DNA of 64,000 bases from Mycolicibacterium chlorophenolicum (lineage in GTDB: Bacteria; Actinomycetota; Actinomycetes; Mycobacteriales; Mycobacteriaceae): NCBI RefSeq assembly GCF_001044235.1, contig NZ_JYNL01000069.1, positions 244,900 through 308,899 of the forward strand, given 5' to 3'. The notes beneath the pieces were generated by a model that made no database searches, was not told the origin of the DNA, and saw nothing but the letters and a program-made list of their open reading frames with translations. The position numbers and the translations under genes are program-made. Position 1 is the stretch's first letter. Every line of letters begins with the position of its first letter. This document shows positions 17,570-25,918 of this stretch, in pieces.

Positions 17570-20505
17570 GCGCGCACGACACCGCGGGCTTCAATTTCCT
17601 GCAGCAGCAGGAACTTCCCGCTCCCCAGGTCACCGAAGCCCAGGCCGAGGAACTCGTGGCCACCCGATACGGCCTCGTCGCACGGGCCACCTCGCTGGGC
17701 AGCCAGCAGGACAAGAACTTCGTCATCGGCACCGACGGCGAGGTGGTGGGCGTGCTCAAGATCGCCAACCCGGCGTTCACGGCGACCGAGCTGGCCGCCC
17801 AGGATGCGGCCACCGCCCACATCGCCGACGCCGAGCCGACGTTGCGGGTGTCGGTTCCGCTGCCCAACAGGTCCGGCGAATTGTGCACTCCCGTCGAAGG
17901 ATTGGTCGAAGGGACCGCCTACGTGCGGCTGCTGCGCTACCTGCCCGGCGGTACGCTCGTCGACGCCGGGCATCTGACGCCCTCGGTGGTCGCGGGACTG
18001 GGCGACGTGTCGGGCCGGGTGAGCCGGGCATTGACAGACTTCAGCCATCCGGGGCTGGACCGAATCCTGCAGTGGGACCTGCGGTTCGCCAAGGAGGTGG
18101 TCGACAGGCTCGCCCGCTACGTCGACGACGCCGGCCTGCGCGCACGGCTGGAATCCGCGGCGGATGCGGCCTGGTCGCGCATCGCACCGCTCGATCCCGC
18201 GCTGCCGCGCCAGGCGGCGCACATCGATCTGACCGATGCCAACATCGTGGTGTCGTGGGTCGACGGTGTTCCCCGCCCGGACGGCATCATCGATTTCGGC
18301 GACCTTTCGTACACCTGGGCGGTGTCCGAACTCGCGATCACCGCGTCGTCGGTGCTCGGCCACGTCGGCGGCTCGGTGGCATCGATCCTGCCCGCGGTGC
18401 GCGCCTTCCACGCGGTGCGGCCGCTGTCGGAGGCCGAGTGCGGCGCGCTGTGGCCGATGATCGTGCTGCGCGCCGCGGTGCTGATCGTCAGCGGCGCGCA
18501 ACAGGTGGTGCTCGACCCCGGCAACGACTACCTGACCGAGCAGTCTGACGCCGAGTCCCGGATCTTCGAGGTCGCGACGTCGGTGCCGATGGACGTGATG
18601 AGCGCGACGATCAAGGCCGACCTGGGCTTTTCGCGGACGACGACGCAGCTGCCGGTGGCGGTTCCGATGATCGCCGCGCCGCCCGAGCAGGTCGTCACCC
18701 TGGATCTGTCGACGACCTCAGACGTCTACGACGATGCGTTCGACACCGCAGGGGTCCTCAGGTCCGATGTCGAGGACACCGCGGCCCGCGCCGCGCTGCA
18801 CGGCGGTGCGGCACTGGCCGTCACCCGCTTCGGGGAGGCGCGACTGAGCCGCGCACCGCGGCTGAGCCAGGACAGCCCCGACGTCGTCGCCACCGGGATC
18901 AGCGTGTGGATCGCCCCCGATGCCGGGGCCACCACCCTCGTCGCGCCGTGGGACGGCGAGGTCGAGACGTCGGCTGATCGGATCACGCTGCGCGGCAACG
19001 GGTTCGAACTGCACCTGGCTGGAGCGCAGCCCGCGGCGTCGGGCAGCGTGCGCGCCGGGGACCCCCTCGCGTCCGCCGAGGGCCGGATCGAGATGAGCGT
19101 GCGGCCGCTCGGATCACCCGATGCGCCGCCGTTCGTGAGCACGGATCTGGCGCCGGGATGGCTCGCCCAGCTCTGCGACCCGAGGCCGCTGCTCGGCCTC
19201 GCGCCGCTGCAGGCCGGCGCCGACACCGGTGATCTGCTCGCCCGGCGGGACGCGAGTTTCGCTCCGGTGCAGGAGTTCTACTACCGCCAACCCCCGCAGA
19301 TCGAACGCGGCCGCCGCCACTTCCTGATGTCCACCGCGGGGCGCAGCTACCTCGACATGGTCAACAACGTCACCGTGCTCGGCCACGCGCATCCCCGGAT
19401 CGCCGAGGCCGCGGCCCGTCAGTTGCGCAAGCTGAACACCAACTCGCGGTTCAACTACGAGGCGGTCGTCGAGTTCAGCGAGCGGCTGGCCGGCCTGCTC
19501 CCCGACCCGTTGGACACGGTGTTCCTGGTCAACTCGGGTTCGGAGGCCAGCGATCTGGCGATCCGGTTGGCCACCGCGGCGACGGGGCGCCGCGACGTCG
19601 TCGCGGTCCGAGAGGCCTACCACGGGTGGACCTACGGTACCGACGCCGTGTCGACATCGACCGCCGACAATCCGAATGCCCTTGCCACCCGGCCGGATTG
19701 GGTGCACACCGTGGAGTCGCCCAACAGCTTCCGCGGCAAGTACCGCGGCGCCGAGGCGACCCGCTACGCCGGCGAGGCGGTCGCCCAGATCGAGGCGCTG
19801 ATCGCCGAGGGCCGGCCACCGGCGGGGTTCATCTGCGAGAGCGTGTACGGCAACGCCGGCGGGATGGCGCTGCCCGACGGCTACCTGCAGCAGGTGTACG
19901 CCGCGGTGCGCGCCGGCGGCGGTCTGGCGATCTCCGACGAGGTCCAGGTGGGTTACGGCCGCCTCGGCGAATGGTTCTGGGGCTTCCAGCAGCAGGACGC
20001 CGTGCCCGACATCGTGTCGGTGGCCAAATCGGTCGGCAACGGCTATCCGCTGGGAGCGGTGATCACCAGCCGCGCGGTGGCCGAGGGCTTCGCCAGCCAG
20101 GGTTACTTCTTCTCCTCCACCGGCGGCAGCCCGCTCTCGTGCGCGATCGGCATGACGGTGCTGGACGTGCTCGCCGAAGAGGGACTGCAGGACAACGCCC
20201 GTCGCGTGGGTGCGCATCTGAAGGCGCGCCTGGAGGGGCTGCGCGACCGGCATCCGCTGATCGGCACCGTGCACGGTGTGGGGCTCTACCTGGGTGTCGA
20301 GATGATCCGCGACGCCGCGACCTTGGAGCCCGCGACGGCCGAGACGGCGGCGATCTGCGAGCGCATGCTCGACCTCGGCGTGATCATCCAACCGACCGGA
20401 GATCACCAGAACATCCTCAAGACCAAACCACCGCTGTGCATCGACGTCGAGGGGGCCGACTTCTACGTCGACGCCCTCGACCGCGTGCTCACCGAGGGCT
20501 GGTGA
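17566..20505 (+). CDS. fusion of APH-type kinase, M23-like domain and class-III PLP aminotransferase/phospholyase
   Basis: 979 residues, three parts. About 25–330: aminoglycoside phosphotransferase/homoserine kinase II fold, with catalytic HIDLTDAN (His219, Asp221) and metal-binding IIDFGD near 242. About 400–530: a beta-rich segment like a degenerate M23/lysostaphin-type domain (TTLVAPWDGEVETSADRIT) without clear zinc ligands. About 560–979: class-III PLP enzyme with SGSEASDLAIRLA and the PLP lysine in SVAKSVGNGYPLGA (Lys821). In animals the related kinase (hydroxylysine kinase) and phospho-lyases (5-phosphohydroxylysine and phosphoethanolamine lyases) are separate; here they may act in sequence on one amino alcohol or amino acid. 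Translationally coupled to the hydrolase upstream; convergent with a TetR gene (17-bp overlap). Confidence 0.85.
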   Translation: MSAHDTAGFNFLQQQELPAPQVTEAQAEELVATRYGLVARATSLGSQQDKNFVIGTDGEVVGVLKIANPAFTATELAAQDAATAHIADAEPTLRVSVPLPNRSGELCTPVEGLVEGTAYVRLLRYLPGGTLVDAGHLTPSVVAGLGDVSGRVSRALTDFSHPGLDRILQWDLRFAKEVVDRLARYVDDAGLRARLESAADAAWSRIAPLDPALPRQAAHIDLTDANIVVSWVDGVPRPDGIIDFGDLSYTWAVSELAITASSVLGHVGGSVASILPAVRAFHAVRPLSEAECGALWPMIVLRAAVLIVSGAQQVVLDPGNDYLTEQSDAESRIFEVATSVPMDVMSATIKADLGFSRTTTQLPVAVPMIAAPPEQVVTLDLSTTSDVYDDAFDTAGVLRSDVEDTAARAALHGGAALAVTRFGEARLSRAPRLSQDSPDVVATGISVWIAPDAGATTLVAPWDGEVETSADRITLRGNGFELHLAGAQPAASGSVRAGDPLASAEGRIEMSVRPLGSPDAPPFVSTDLAPGWLAQLCDPRPLLGLAPLQAGADTGDLLARRDASFAPVQEFYYRQPPQIERGRRHFLMSTAGRSYLDMVNNVTVLGHAHPRIAEAAARQLRKLNTNSRFNYEAVVEFSERLAGLLPDPLDTVFLVNSGSEASDLAIRLATAATGRRDVVAVREAYHGWTYGTDAVSTSTADNPNALATRPDWVHTVESPNSFRGKYRGAEATRYAGEAVAQIEALIAEGRPPAGFICESVYGNAGGMALPDGYLQQVYAAVRAGGGLAISDEVQVGYGRLGEWFWGFQQQDAVPDIVSVAKSVGNGYPLGAVITSRAVAEGFASQGYFFSSTGGSPLSCAIGMTVLDVLAEEGLQDNARRVGAHLKARLEGLRDRHPLIGTVHGVGLYLGVEMIRDAATLEPATAETAAICERMLDLGVIIQPTGDHQNILKTKPPLCIDVEGADFYVDALDRVLTEGW

Positions 20506-21100
20506 CCCCGGCCAGTTCCGATCCCAGGTAGGTGCGCGCGATCTGCTTGGCCTCGGCGGCGGGCACCGAGCGGACGACCTTCTGCGAACCCAGCCCGTCG
20601 ATGAGTGTCAGCAGGCGGCGCGCGACCGCGTCGACGGGGCCGGCGACGGTGAACTCACCGGCGGCGACGCCGGCGCCGACAATGTCGGCGAGGAGCGTCA
20701 CCCACCGGCCGGTGAGCTCGTCGGCTTCGCCGGCGAGCACGGGATTGCGCCGGGTCAGGGTCCACGTCTCCAGCCACAGGGCGCTGCCCTCGTCACCGTC
20801 GTCGTCCAGCACGTAGTCGATCAGCGCCTGCATCTTCGCCGTCGCCGTGGTCTGCGCGGCGACACGCGCGCCCGCCGCGTCGAGGTCATGCTGCGCGGCG
20901 GCGCGGAACGCGGCTGCCGTCAGATGCTCGGCCGCGGAGAAGTAGTGACTGACCAACCCCGGCGTGACACCCAGGTCGGCGGCGACGCGGCGCAGGGTGA
21001 CCGCCGAGAGGCCCTCGGCGCGCGCGATTTCGACGGCCCTGCCCAGCAGTTCACTCCGCCGCTCGGCGGGGAGTTTTCGTTTCGCGTCGCGGGGGGTCAC
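20489..21100 (-). CDS. TetR family transcriptional regulator
   Basis: 203 residues starting at GTG 21100, which follows an AGGAGGAAG ribosome binding site; a longer frame upstream overlaps the permease. HTH: LLGRAVEIARAEGLSAVTLRRVAADLGVTPGLVSHYFSAAEHL, as in BetI/TetR_C_6-like regulators. The C-terminal domain is helical. It is divergent from the NCS1 permease across an 85-bp gap containing a nested palindrome, and convergent with the kinase/PLP fusion, so it probably controls uptake and use of one substrate. Confidence 0.88.
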   Translation of the reverse strand: MTPRDAKRKLPAERRSELLGRAVEIARAEGLSAVTLRRVAADLGVTPGLVSHYFSAAEHLTAAAFRAAAQHDLDAAGARVAAQTTATAKMQALIDYVLDDDGDEGSALWLETWTLTRRNPVLAGEADELTGRWVTLLADIVGAGVAAGEFTVAGPVDAVARRLLTLIDGLGSQKVVRSVPAAEAKQIARTYLGSELAGVTSPR

Positions 21101-21131
21101 CGGACTTCCTCCTCTTGACGAACGGCGGGGC

Positions 21132-21174
21132 TTGTTGAACACTACATCAATACTATTGATGTACCCCTCAACAA
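21132..21174. promoter_or_regulatory. nested palindromic operator between TetR and NCS1 permease genes
   Basis: A perfect palindrome with 10-bp arms TACATCAATA and TATTGATGTA around one central C (21143–21163) sits exactly inside a second pair of arms, TTGTTGA (21132–21138) and TCAACAA (21168–21174). Both pairs share the centre 21153. This is the expected size and place for a TetR operator in a divergent promoter, and the outer pair suggests a second binding register or cooperative dimers. Confidence 0.85.
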
Positions 21175-21185
21175 AGCGAGCCGCC

Positions 21186-22631
21186 ATGACCGCCGTCCAG
21201 CCCGTCCCCGCCGTCGTCGCCGACACAGAAGACCGCGTCGGGGCCGTCGAGGCGGCCGGCGTCGAATACCTGCCCGAGGAGGCGCGCGACTCGCGGCCCC
21301 GCAACGTGGGCGCGGTGTTCCTCGGCGCCAACCTCACGTGGACCAACGTGGTGTTCGGCGCGTTCGCCATCGTGTTCGGTCTGTCGTTCTGGCAGACGGT
21401 CGCCTCGATGGTGGTGGGCACCGCGCTCGGCACGCTCGCCGTCGTCCCGACGGCCGTCATCAGCCCGCGCACCGGCACCAACATGACGGTGTCCTCCGGC
21501 GCGTTCTTCGGCATCCGCGGGCGGTTCATCGGGTCGGCCATCGCGCTGTTGATCGCGTTGGCGTTCGCCGCGGTCACGGTGTGGACGAGTGGCGACGCGA
21601 TCGTCGCCGCCGCGCACCGGATCCTCGGCACCCCGGAGACCGCGCCCGCCCGGGGGCTGTCCTACGCGGTCCTCGCGGTGCTCATGGCGACGGTCGCGCT
21701 GTACGGGCACGCCACGATCGTCGCGATGCAGAAGATCGTGGTGCCCGTCGTCGGCGTCCTGATGATCCTCGGGGTGGCGGCCTTCGCGGGGCGGTTCGAC
21801 GCCTCGGCAGTCGGCGGCGACTACGCGCTTGGCGGCTTCTGGCCCACCTGGACACTGTCGGCGGTGCTGTTCGCGGCGGCGCCCATCTCCTACGGGCCGA
21901 CGATCGGGGACTACACCCGCCGGATCTCCGCGCGGCGCTACGGCAACGGACGGATCTGCGCGGCGCTGGGCGTCGGCATGTTCGTCGGCGTCGTGGCGCC
22001 CAGCCTGTTCGGCGCGTTCACCGCCGCCTCGTTCGCCGATCCGACCGAATCGTATCTGCATGACCTGGTCACCGCGGCGCCCGCCTGGTACGTCCTGCCC
22101 ATCGTGGTGATCTCCGTGCTGGGCGGACTCGGCCAGGGCGTGCTGTGTGTCTACGCCAGCGGCCTGGATCTCGAAGGGCTTGCGCCCCAACTGAAACGCA
22201 CCCACACCACCGCGATCACCGCGGCGGTGGCGATCGGCCTGCTGTTCGTGGGCGTGTTCGTGTTCGACGCCGTCGAGTCGGTGACCGCGGCGACGGTGGC
22301 GCTCAACGCCGTCATCACCCCGTGGGTGGCGATCCTGGCCGTCGGCGCGCTGCGAACACCCGACTACGACCCCACCGATTTACAGGCCTTCGCCCACGGC
22401 CGGCGTGGGGGACGCTACTGGTTCACCCACGGCTGGAATCTGCCTGCGGTCGCCGCGTGGACGGCGGGGGCGGTGTTCGGAGTGCTCGCGGTCAACACCA
22501 CGCTCTACGTCGGTCCGCTGGCCGACATCGCGAGCGGCGTCGACCTGAGCACGGTCGGCTCGGCGCTGCTGGCGGTCGGCATCTACCTCGTCATGCCAGC
22601 AGCGGGACGTCGGCGAGCGGATCGTCGGTGA
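21186..22631 (+). CDS. NCS1 family permease (purine/cytosine/allantoin-type)
   Basis: 481 residues, about twelve hydrophobic helices. Family motifs: GANLTWTNVVFGAFAIVFGL, ISPRTGTNMTVSSGAFFGIRG and the SYGPTIGDYTRRIS segment. NCS1 carriers import nucleobases, hydantoins and related nitrogen compounds by cation symport; the substrate here is not readable. ATG 21186 follows the operator directly. The pairing with a TetR gene and a kinase/PLP-enzyme fusion suggests a nitrogenous substrate that is taken up, phosphorylated and then cleaved, which is inference. Confidence 0.88.
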   Translation: MTAVQPVPAVVADTEDRVGAVEAAGVEYLPEEARDSRPRNVGAVFLGANLTWTNVVFGAFAIVFGLSFWQTVASMVVGTALGTLAVVPTAVISPRTGTNMTVSSGAFFGIRGRFIGSAIALLIALAFAAVTVWTSGDAIVAAAHRILGTPETAPARGLSYAVLAVLMATVALYGHATIVAMQKIVVPVVGVLMILGVAAFAGRFDASAVGGDYALGGFWPTWTLSAVLFAAAPISYGPTIGDYTRRISARRYGNGRICAALGVGMFVGVVAPSLFGAFTAASFADPTESYLHDLVTAAPAWYVLPIVVISVLGGLGQGVLCVYASGLDLEGLAPQLKRTHTTAITAAVAIGLLFVGVFVFDAVESVTAATVALNAVITPWVAILAVGALRTPDYDPTDLQAFAHGRRGGRYWFTHGWNLPAVAAWTAGAVFGVLAVNTTLYVGPLADIASGVDLSTVGSALLAVGIYLVMPAAGRRRADRR

Positions 22632-23529
22632 GGATCTCGAACATCGCCTGCCTGCTGGTCAGCTCGGTTCGGGTGATCCCCCTGCCCGCCAACTGGATTC
22701 GACACCGCGCGAGCGCGGAGTTGTAGCAGTACTTGGTGCCGCCGTGGGTGTCGGTGTAGGTCAGACCGATGACGTCCGCGGGCACCGTGGTGATCTCCCC
22801 CTCGATCATCTGCTCCCCGACCCGCCCTCCGAAGGTCCACGTGAACGGGCTGTACCGGCCGTGGGTCTGCAGGCTGCCGGAGATGGTGCGCACGGCGAAC
22901 TCCTCGCCCGCGTGGCGGAGCACGAACAGGGTCACCCCGGGCAGCAGCACCGGCCCGACGGCGGCCCGCGCGGTGACGATCTCCAACGTCGAGTCGGGCG
23001 CATCGTCGAAGGCGCACACCTGCCCGTACGCGTACGCCGGGGTGTGCCGCGTCCCCCAGTTGTGATTCACACTGCCCGTCCAGCCGTCGACGTCGACGTC
23101 GGCGCCGTCGAGCAGAAGGCGGCCATCGAACCGGGCCTGCGGGTGGCGCACCACGGTTTTGGCCGTCGGGATCCGCGCCCGGTATGCCCGCGCGGACAGC
23201 ACCCGCACGGGCTCCTGACCGCCGGGGGTGATCGTCAACTCCCAGTACCCGTGCCCGGGCACCGTGCCGGTGGCTGACGCGTCGTCCAAACTGGTCGGCC
23301 CGATCCGAACGTCCCACGGGTCGTCGCCGAAGGTGGCGTCCGCGACCGGATAGGTCTGCTTGTGCGCGCGGTGGCCCGCCGTGTCGAACACCATCACCCA
23401 GACGTCGGCGCTGGCTTCACCGGAGGTCGGCAGCAGCAGGGTCTCCCGCAGCCAGATCGCGCGGGACCCGTCGGCGGCGTTGGCGCGCAGGAACCGGCTC
23501 TCGTAATAGGGGGCCTTCGCGTTCGTCAC
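22591..23529 (-). CDS. conserved protein, possible CrtC/AttH/tocopherol-cyclase-like beta-barrel
   Basis: 312 residues from GTG 23529; a longer open frame upstream overlaps the cyclase gene and is not protein-like. No signal peptide or membrane helix. Strand-rich sequence with YYESRFLRANAADGSRAIWLRETLLLP near the start, GSVNHNWGTRHTPAYAYGQV in the middle and CYNSALARCRIQL near the end. The HNWG motif and beta-rich make-up recall CrtC/AttH and tocopherol cyclase-like lipocalin-type folds. I am not sure of this; function unknown. It overlaps the 3' end of the convergent permease gene by 41 bp. Confidence 0.65.
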   Translation of the reverse strand: MTNAKAPYYESRFLRANAADGSRAIWLRETLLLPTSGEASADVWVMVFDTAGHRAHKQTYPVADATFGDDPWDVRIGPTSLDDASATGTVPGHGYWELTITPGGQEPVRVLSARAYRARIPTAKTVVRHPQARFDGRLLLDGADVDVDGWTGSVNHNWGTRHTPAYAYGQVCAFDDAPDSTLEIVTARAAVGPVLLPGVTLFVLRHAGEEFAVRTISGSLQTHGRYSPFTWTFGGRVGEQMIEGEITTVPADVIGLTYTDTHGGTKYCYNSALARCRIQLAGRGITRTELTSRQAMFEILTDDPLADVPLLA

Positions 23530-23554
23530 GCCCCCAGCATCCAATACTGGAGCC

Positions 23555-24349
23555 GTGACCGGGATGCAGATCGTGGCGGTGGCGCTCGCGGCGATCGCCG
23601 TGGGTGAGGCGATAGCGCTGGGTGTGATGTGGCGGCGGGTCCGGGCCGCGGAGGCCGAGGCCGACGACCTGCGCAGCCGCCTCGACACCCGGCAGATGCT
23701 GGTCTCCGGCGGAACCCGGGCGGTCAAGACGGTGTGGCAGACGGCGAACATCCTGCGCCGCGACGGCTTCGGCGCGGCGGTGCGCTCCTCGATCGAGGAG
23801 CTCGCGGACTGGGCGGAGGTGGAGCGGCCGGACCTGGCCCGGCTCTCGCCGAACGGCAGGCTGGCGATCATGTTCTCCGACATCGAGGGGTCCACCGCGC
23901 TCAACGAGCGCATCGGCGACCGGGCGTGGGTGCGGCTGATCGGCAAGCACGACAAGGCGGTCCGCCGTCACGTCGACCACCACCACGGTCATGTGGTGAA
24001 GAGCCAGGGTGACGGCTTCATGGTGGCGTTCGCCCGGCCCGAGCAGGCGGTGCGGTGCGCACTCGACATTCAGCAGTCGATGGCCAAGCAGCGCAACGAC
24101 TTCCGAGTGCGCATCGGTATCCACACCGGCAAATCGGTGCTGCGCGGCGACGACGTGTTCGGCCGCAACGTCGCGATGGCCGCGCGGGTCGCCGCCCAGG
24201 CCGACGGCGGGGAGATCCTGATCAGTTCCGCCGTCCGCGACGCGGTCAACCCGTGCGACGACATCACCGTGGACCAGGGCCGCGACGCCGACCTGAAGGG
24301 CTTCTCCGGCTCGCACACCCTCTACTCCGTGGCGGCGGAACGGGACTAG
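23555..24349 (+). CDS. membrane-anchored class III nucleotidyl cyclase-like protein
   Basis: 264 residues from GTG 23555. An N-terminal membrane helix (QIVAVALAAIAVGEAIALGVMW), a coiled-coil linker, then a cyclase homology domain from about residue 105. The metal-binding aspartate motif FSDIEGST, the substrate lysine in VVKSQGDG and the second metal aspartate are present, and Arg follows in AMAAR. The usual transition-state asparagine (VNxAAR) is alanine here (GRNVAMAAR), so activity may be weak or lost. Likely makes cAMP or is a regulatory cyclase homologue. Divergent from the beta-barrel protein across 25 bp. Confidence 0.85.
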   Translation: MTGMQIVAVALAAIAVGEAIALGVMWRRVRAAEAEADDLRSRLDTRQMLVSGGTRAVKTVWQTANILRRDGFGAAVRSSIEELADWAEVERPDLARLSPNGRLAIMFSDIEGSTALNERIGDRAWVRLIGKHDKAVRRHVDHHHGHVVKSQGDGFMVAFARPEQAVRCALDIQQSMAKQRNDFRVRIGIHTGKSVLRGDDVFGRNVAMAARVAAQADGGEILISSAVRDAVNPCDDITVDQGRDADLKGFSGSHTLYSVAAERD

Positions 24350-24510
24350 TCCGGCCGGTTCTCCGCTTCGTCCAGGCGCTGGTGCAGCCGGGCGCGGATG
24401 TCGTCGGCGGTGTAGGCGTTGCGCCGCCGCTGATCGCGCGCCACCAGCACCCCGCCGGCGACGACACCGGCGACACCGGCCAGCCCCACCCACTTCCAGA
24501 TTCCGCGCAT
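24346..24510 (-). CDS. small single-pass membrane protein
   Basis: 54 residues starting MRGIWKWVG, with one hydrophobic helix (VGLAGVAGVVAGGVLVA) followed by a basic, charged tail DQRRRNAYTADDIRARLHQRLDEAE. The 3' end overlaps the convergent cyclase gene by 4 bp. Tail charge pattern and compact start suggest a real, conserved mycobacterial small protein. Function unknown. Confidence 0.6.
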   Translation of the reverse strand: MRGIWKWVGLAGVAGVVAGGVLVARDQRRRNAYTADDIRARLHQRLDEAENRPD

Positions 24511-24536
24511 GCCTGCAGTCTGCCTAAGCTGCGGGC

Positions 24537-25229
24537 ATGAATCCAAGCACGGTGTCCCTCGAGCGCGCCCTGGAAGAGACGCGCACGGGCGACATCTGGC
24601 TGTTCCGCGGCCACTCCGGACCCGACCGAGCGATCCAGTCGATGACCAACAGCCCGGTCAACCACGTCGGGATGACGGTCGCCATCGACGATCTGCCGCC
24701 GCTGATCTGGCACGCCGAACTCGGCGACAAGCTGCTCGACCTGTGGACAGGCACCCATCACCGCGGCGTCCAGCTCAACGATCTGCGCGCGGCGGTCGAG
24801 CGCTGGGTGCACACCTACGGTCAGCATTGCTGGCTGCGTCAGCTCATCCCCCACGCCAGCCGCGAGCAGGAAGACCGCATGCTGCGCGTGATCGCCCGCA
24901 TGGACGGCACCCCGTTCCCGTCCACGGCCCGCCTGACCGGCCGATGGCTGCGCGGCCGCGTTCCGACGGTCAGCGACTTCACCCGGGGAATCCCATTGCT
25001 GCACAACCGTGTTCGCCGGGCAGCCGAACGGCGCAAGGCCGAGCAGGCGAAGACCGGGCTGGAGACGGCCTACTGCGCCGAGACCGTGGCGATCACCTAC
25101 GAGCAGATGGGTCTGCTGCGCACCGAGAAGCACGCGAACTGGTTCGATCCCGGCAAGTTCTGGAGCGGCGACGAGTTGCCGCTGGCGGCGGGCCACCGCC
25201 TCGGCGACGAGATCGCGGTGATTGCGTAG
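24537..25229 (+). CDS. permuted papain-like (NlpC/P60, YiiX-type) hydrolase
   Basis: 230 residues. GDIWLFRGHSGPDRAIQSMTNSPVNHVGMTV, with the catalytic-type His in NHVGM, comes before the Cys in ETAYCAETVAITYEQMG. This His-before-Cys order is that of circularly permuted NlpC/P60 proteins (YiiX/LRAT-like), which act as amidases or acyltransferases. No signal peptide, so it is probably cytosolic. Divergent from the small membrane protein with a 26-bp gap. Confidence 0.72.
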   Translation: MNPSTVSLERALEETRTGDIWLFRGHSGPDRAIQSMTNSPVNHVGMTVAIDDLPPLIWHAELGDKLLDLWTGTHHRGVQLNDLRAAVERWVHTYGQHCWLRQLIPHASREQEDRMLRVIARMDGTPFPSTARLTGRWLRGRVPTVSDFTRGIPLLHNRVRRAAERRKAEQAKTGLETAYCAETVAITYEQMGLLRTEKHANWFDPGKFWSGDELPLAAGHRLGDEIAVIA

Positions 25230-25325
25230 CCGGCTGCTGCGCGAAACGCCGATCCGGATACCGGGTTTCCCGCACCGGCAGTGCTTTGCTGGTGGCGAGC
25301 ACACGTGCAACGAGGGAGCGCAGGC

Positions 25326-25895
25326 ATGCCGACGGTCACCGCCAACGCCCCTGCACACGACCCGCCGACCGGCCCGACGCGGAAGTCGCGGCTGTCGGCA
25401 TTGTCCATCGTCGTCGCGTCCCTGGGCACCCTCGTCATCGCGTTCTTCTTGTACCAGGCCCGCTCGTCGGCCCCGACGCAGATGCAGTCCGTTCCCGCGC
25501 AACCGCCCACGGTGTCGCAGTGGGTCACCACGACCCCCAAGCCCCTGCCTGCGCCCGCGCCGCCGCGGCCGCAGGCCGCCGCACCGGCCACGGACAGCCA
25601 GGGCTTCGTCGACTCCCCGGCGCGCTGTGACACCACGCAACGCGCCGTCGCCATCGCCCGCACCGAGCGCTCCGCGATCGTCGTGTGCGAGACGGCCGCA
25701 GGCGACTACAGCTACCGCGGCGTCCGACTGCAGGACGGCGCGTCGCTGCGCCTCGACGACGTGCGACCGATCCCCGCCGGGTTCGAGGCCCGCAACGACG
25801 GCACCACCTACCGGCTGTCCCCCACAGAACTCGTCGTGATCGCCGGGGAGACCCTGCAGAGCCGCGACCCGGTCGTGGAGTACCGGGCCGGCTGA
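25326..25895 (+). CDS. conserved membrane-anchored secreted-domain protein
   Basis: 189 residues from ATG 25326 with GAGGGAG upstream. Short cytosolic N-terminus, one membrane helix (LSIVVASLGTLVIAFFLYQA), a Pro/Ala-rich linker (about 55–90) and a small extracytoplasmic domain with two cysteines (SPARCDTT and SAIVVCETA) that could form a disulphide. Resembles the C-terminal domains found in mycobacterial serine/threonine kinase-like and cell wall proteins. Function not recognised. Confidence 0.65.
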   Translation: MPTVTANAPAHDPPTGPTRKSRLSALSIVVASLGTLVIAFFLYQARSSAPTQMQSVPAQPPTVSQWVTTTPKPLPAPAPPRPQAAAPATDSQGFVDSPARCDTTQRAVAIARTERSAIVVCETAAGDYSYRGVRLQDGASLRLDDVRPIPAGFEARNDGTTYRLSPTELVVIAGETLQSRDPVVEYRAG

Positions 25896-25918
25896 GCCGG
25901 ACGTCCTGGCGCTGCGCC

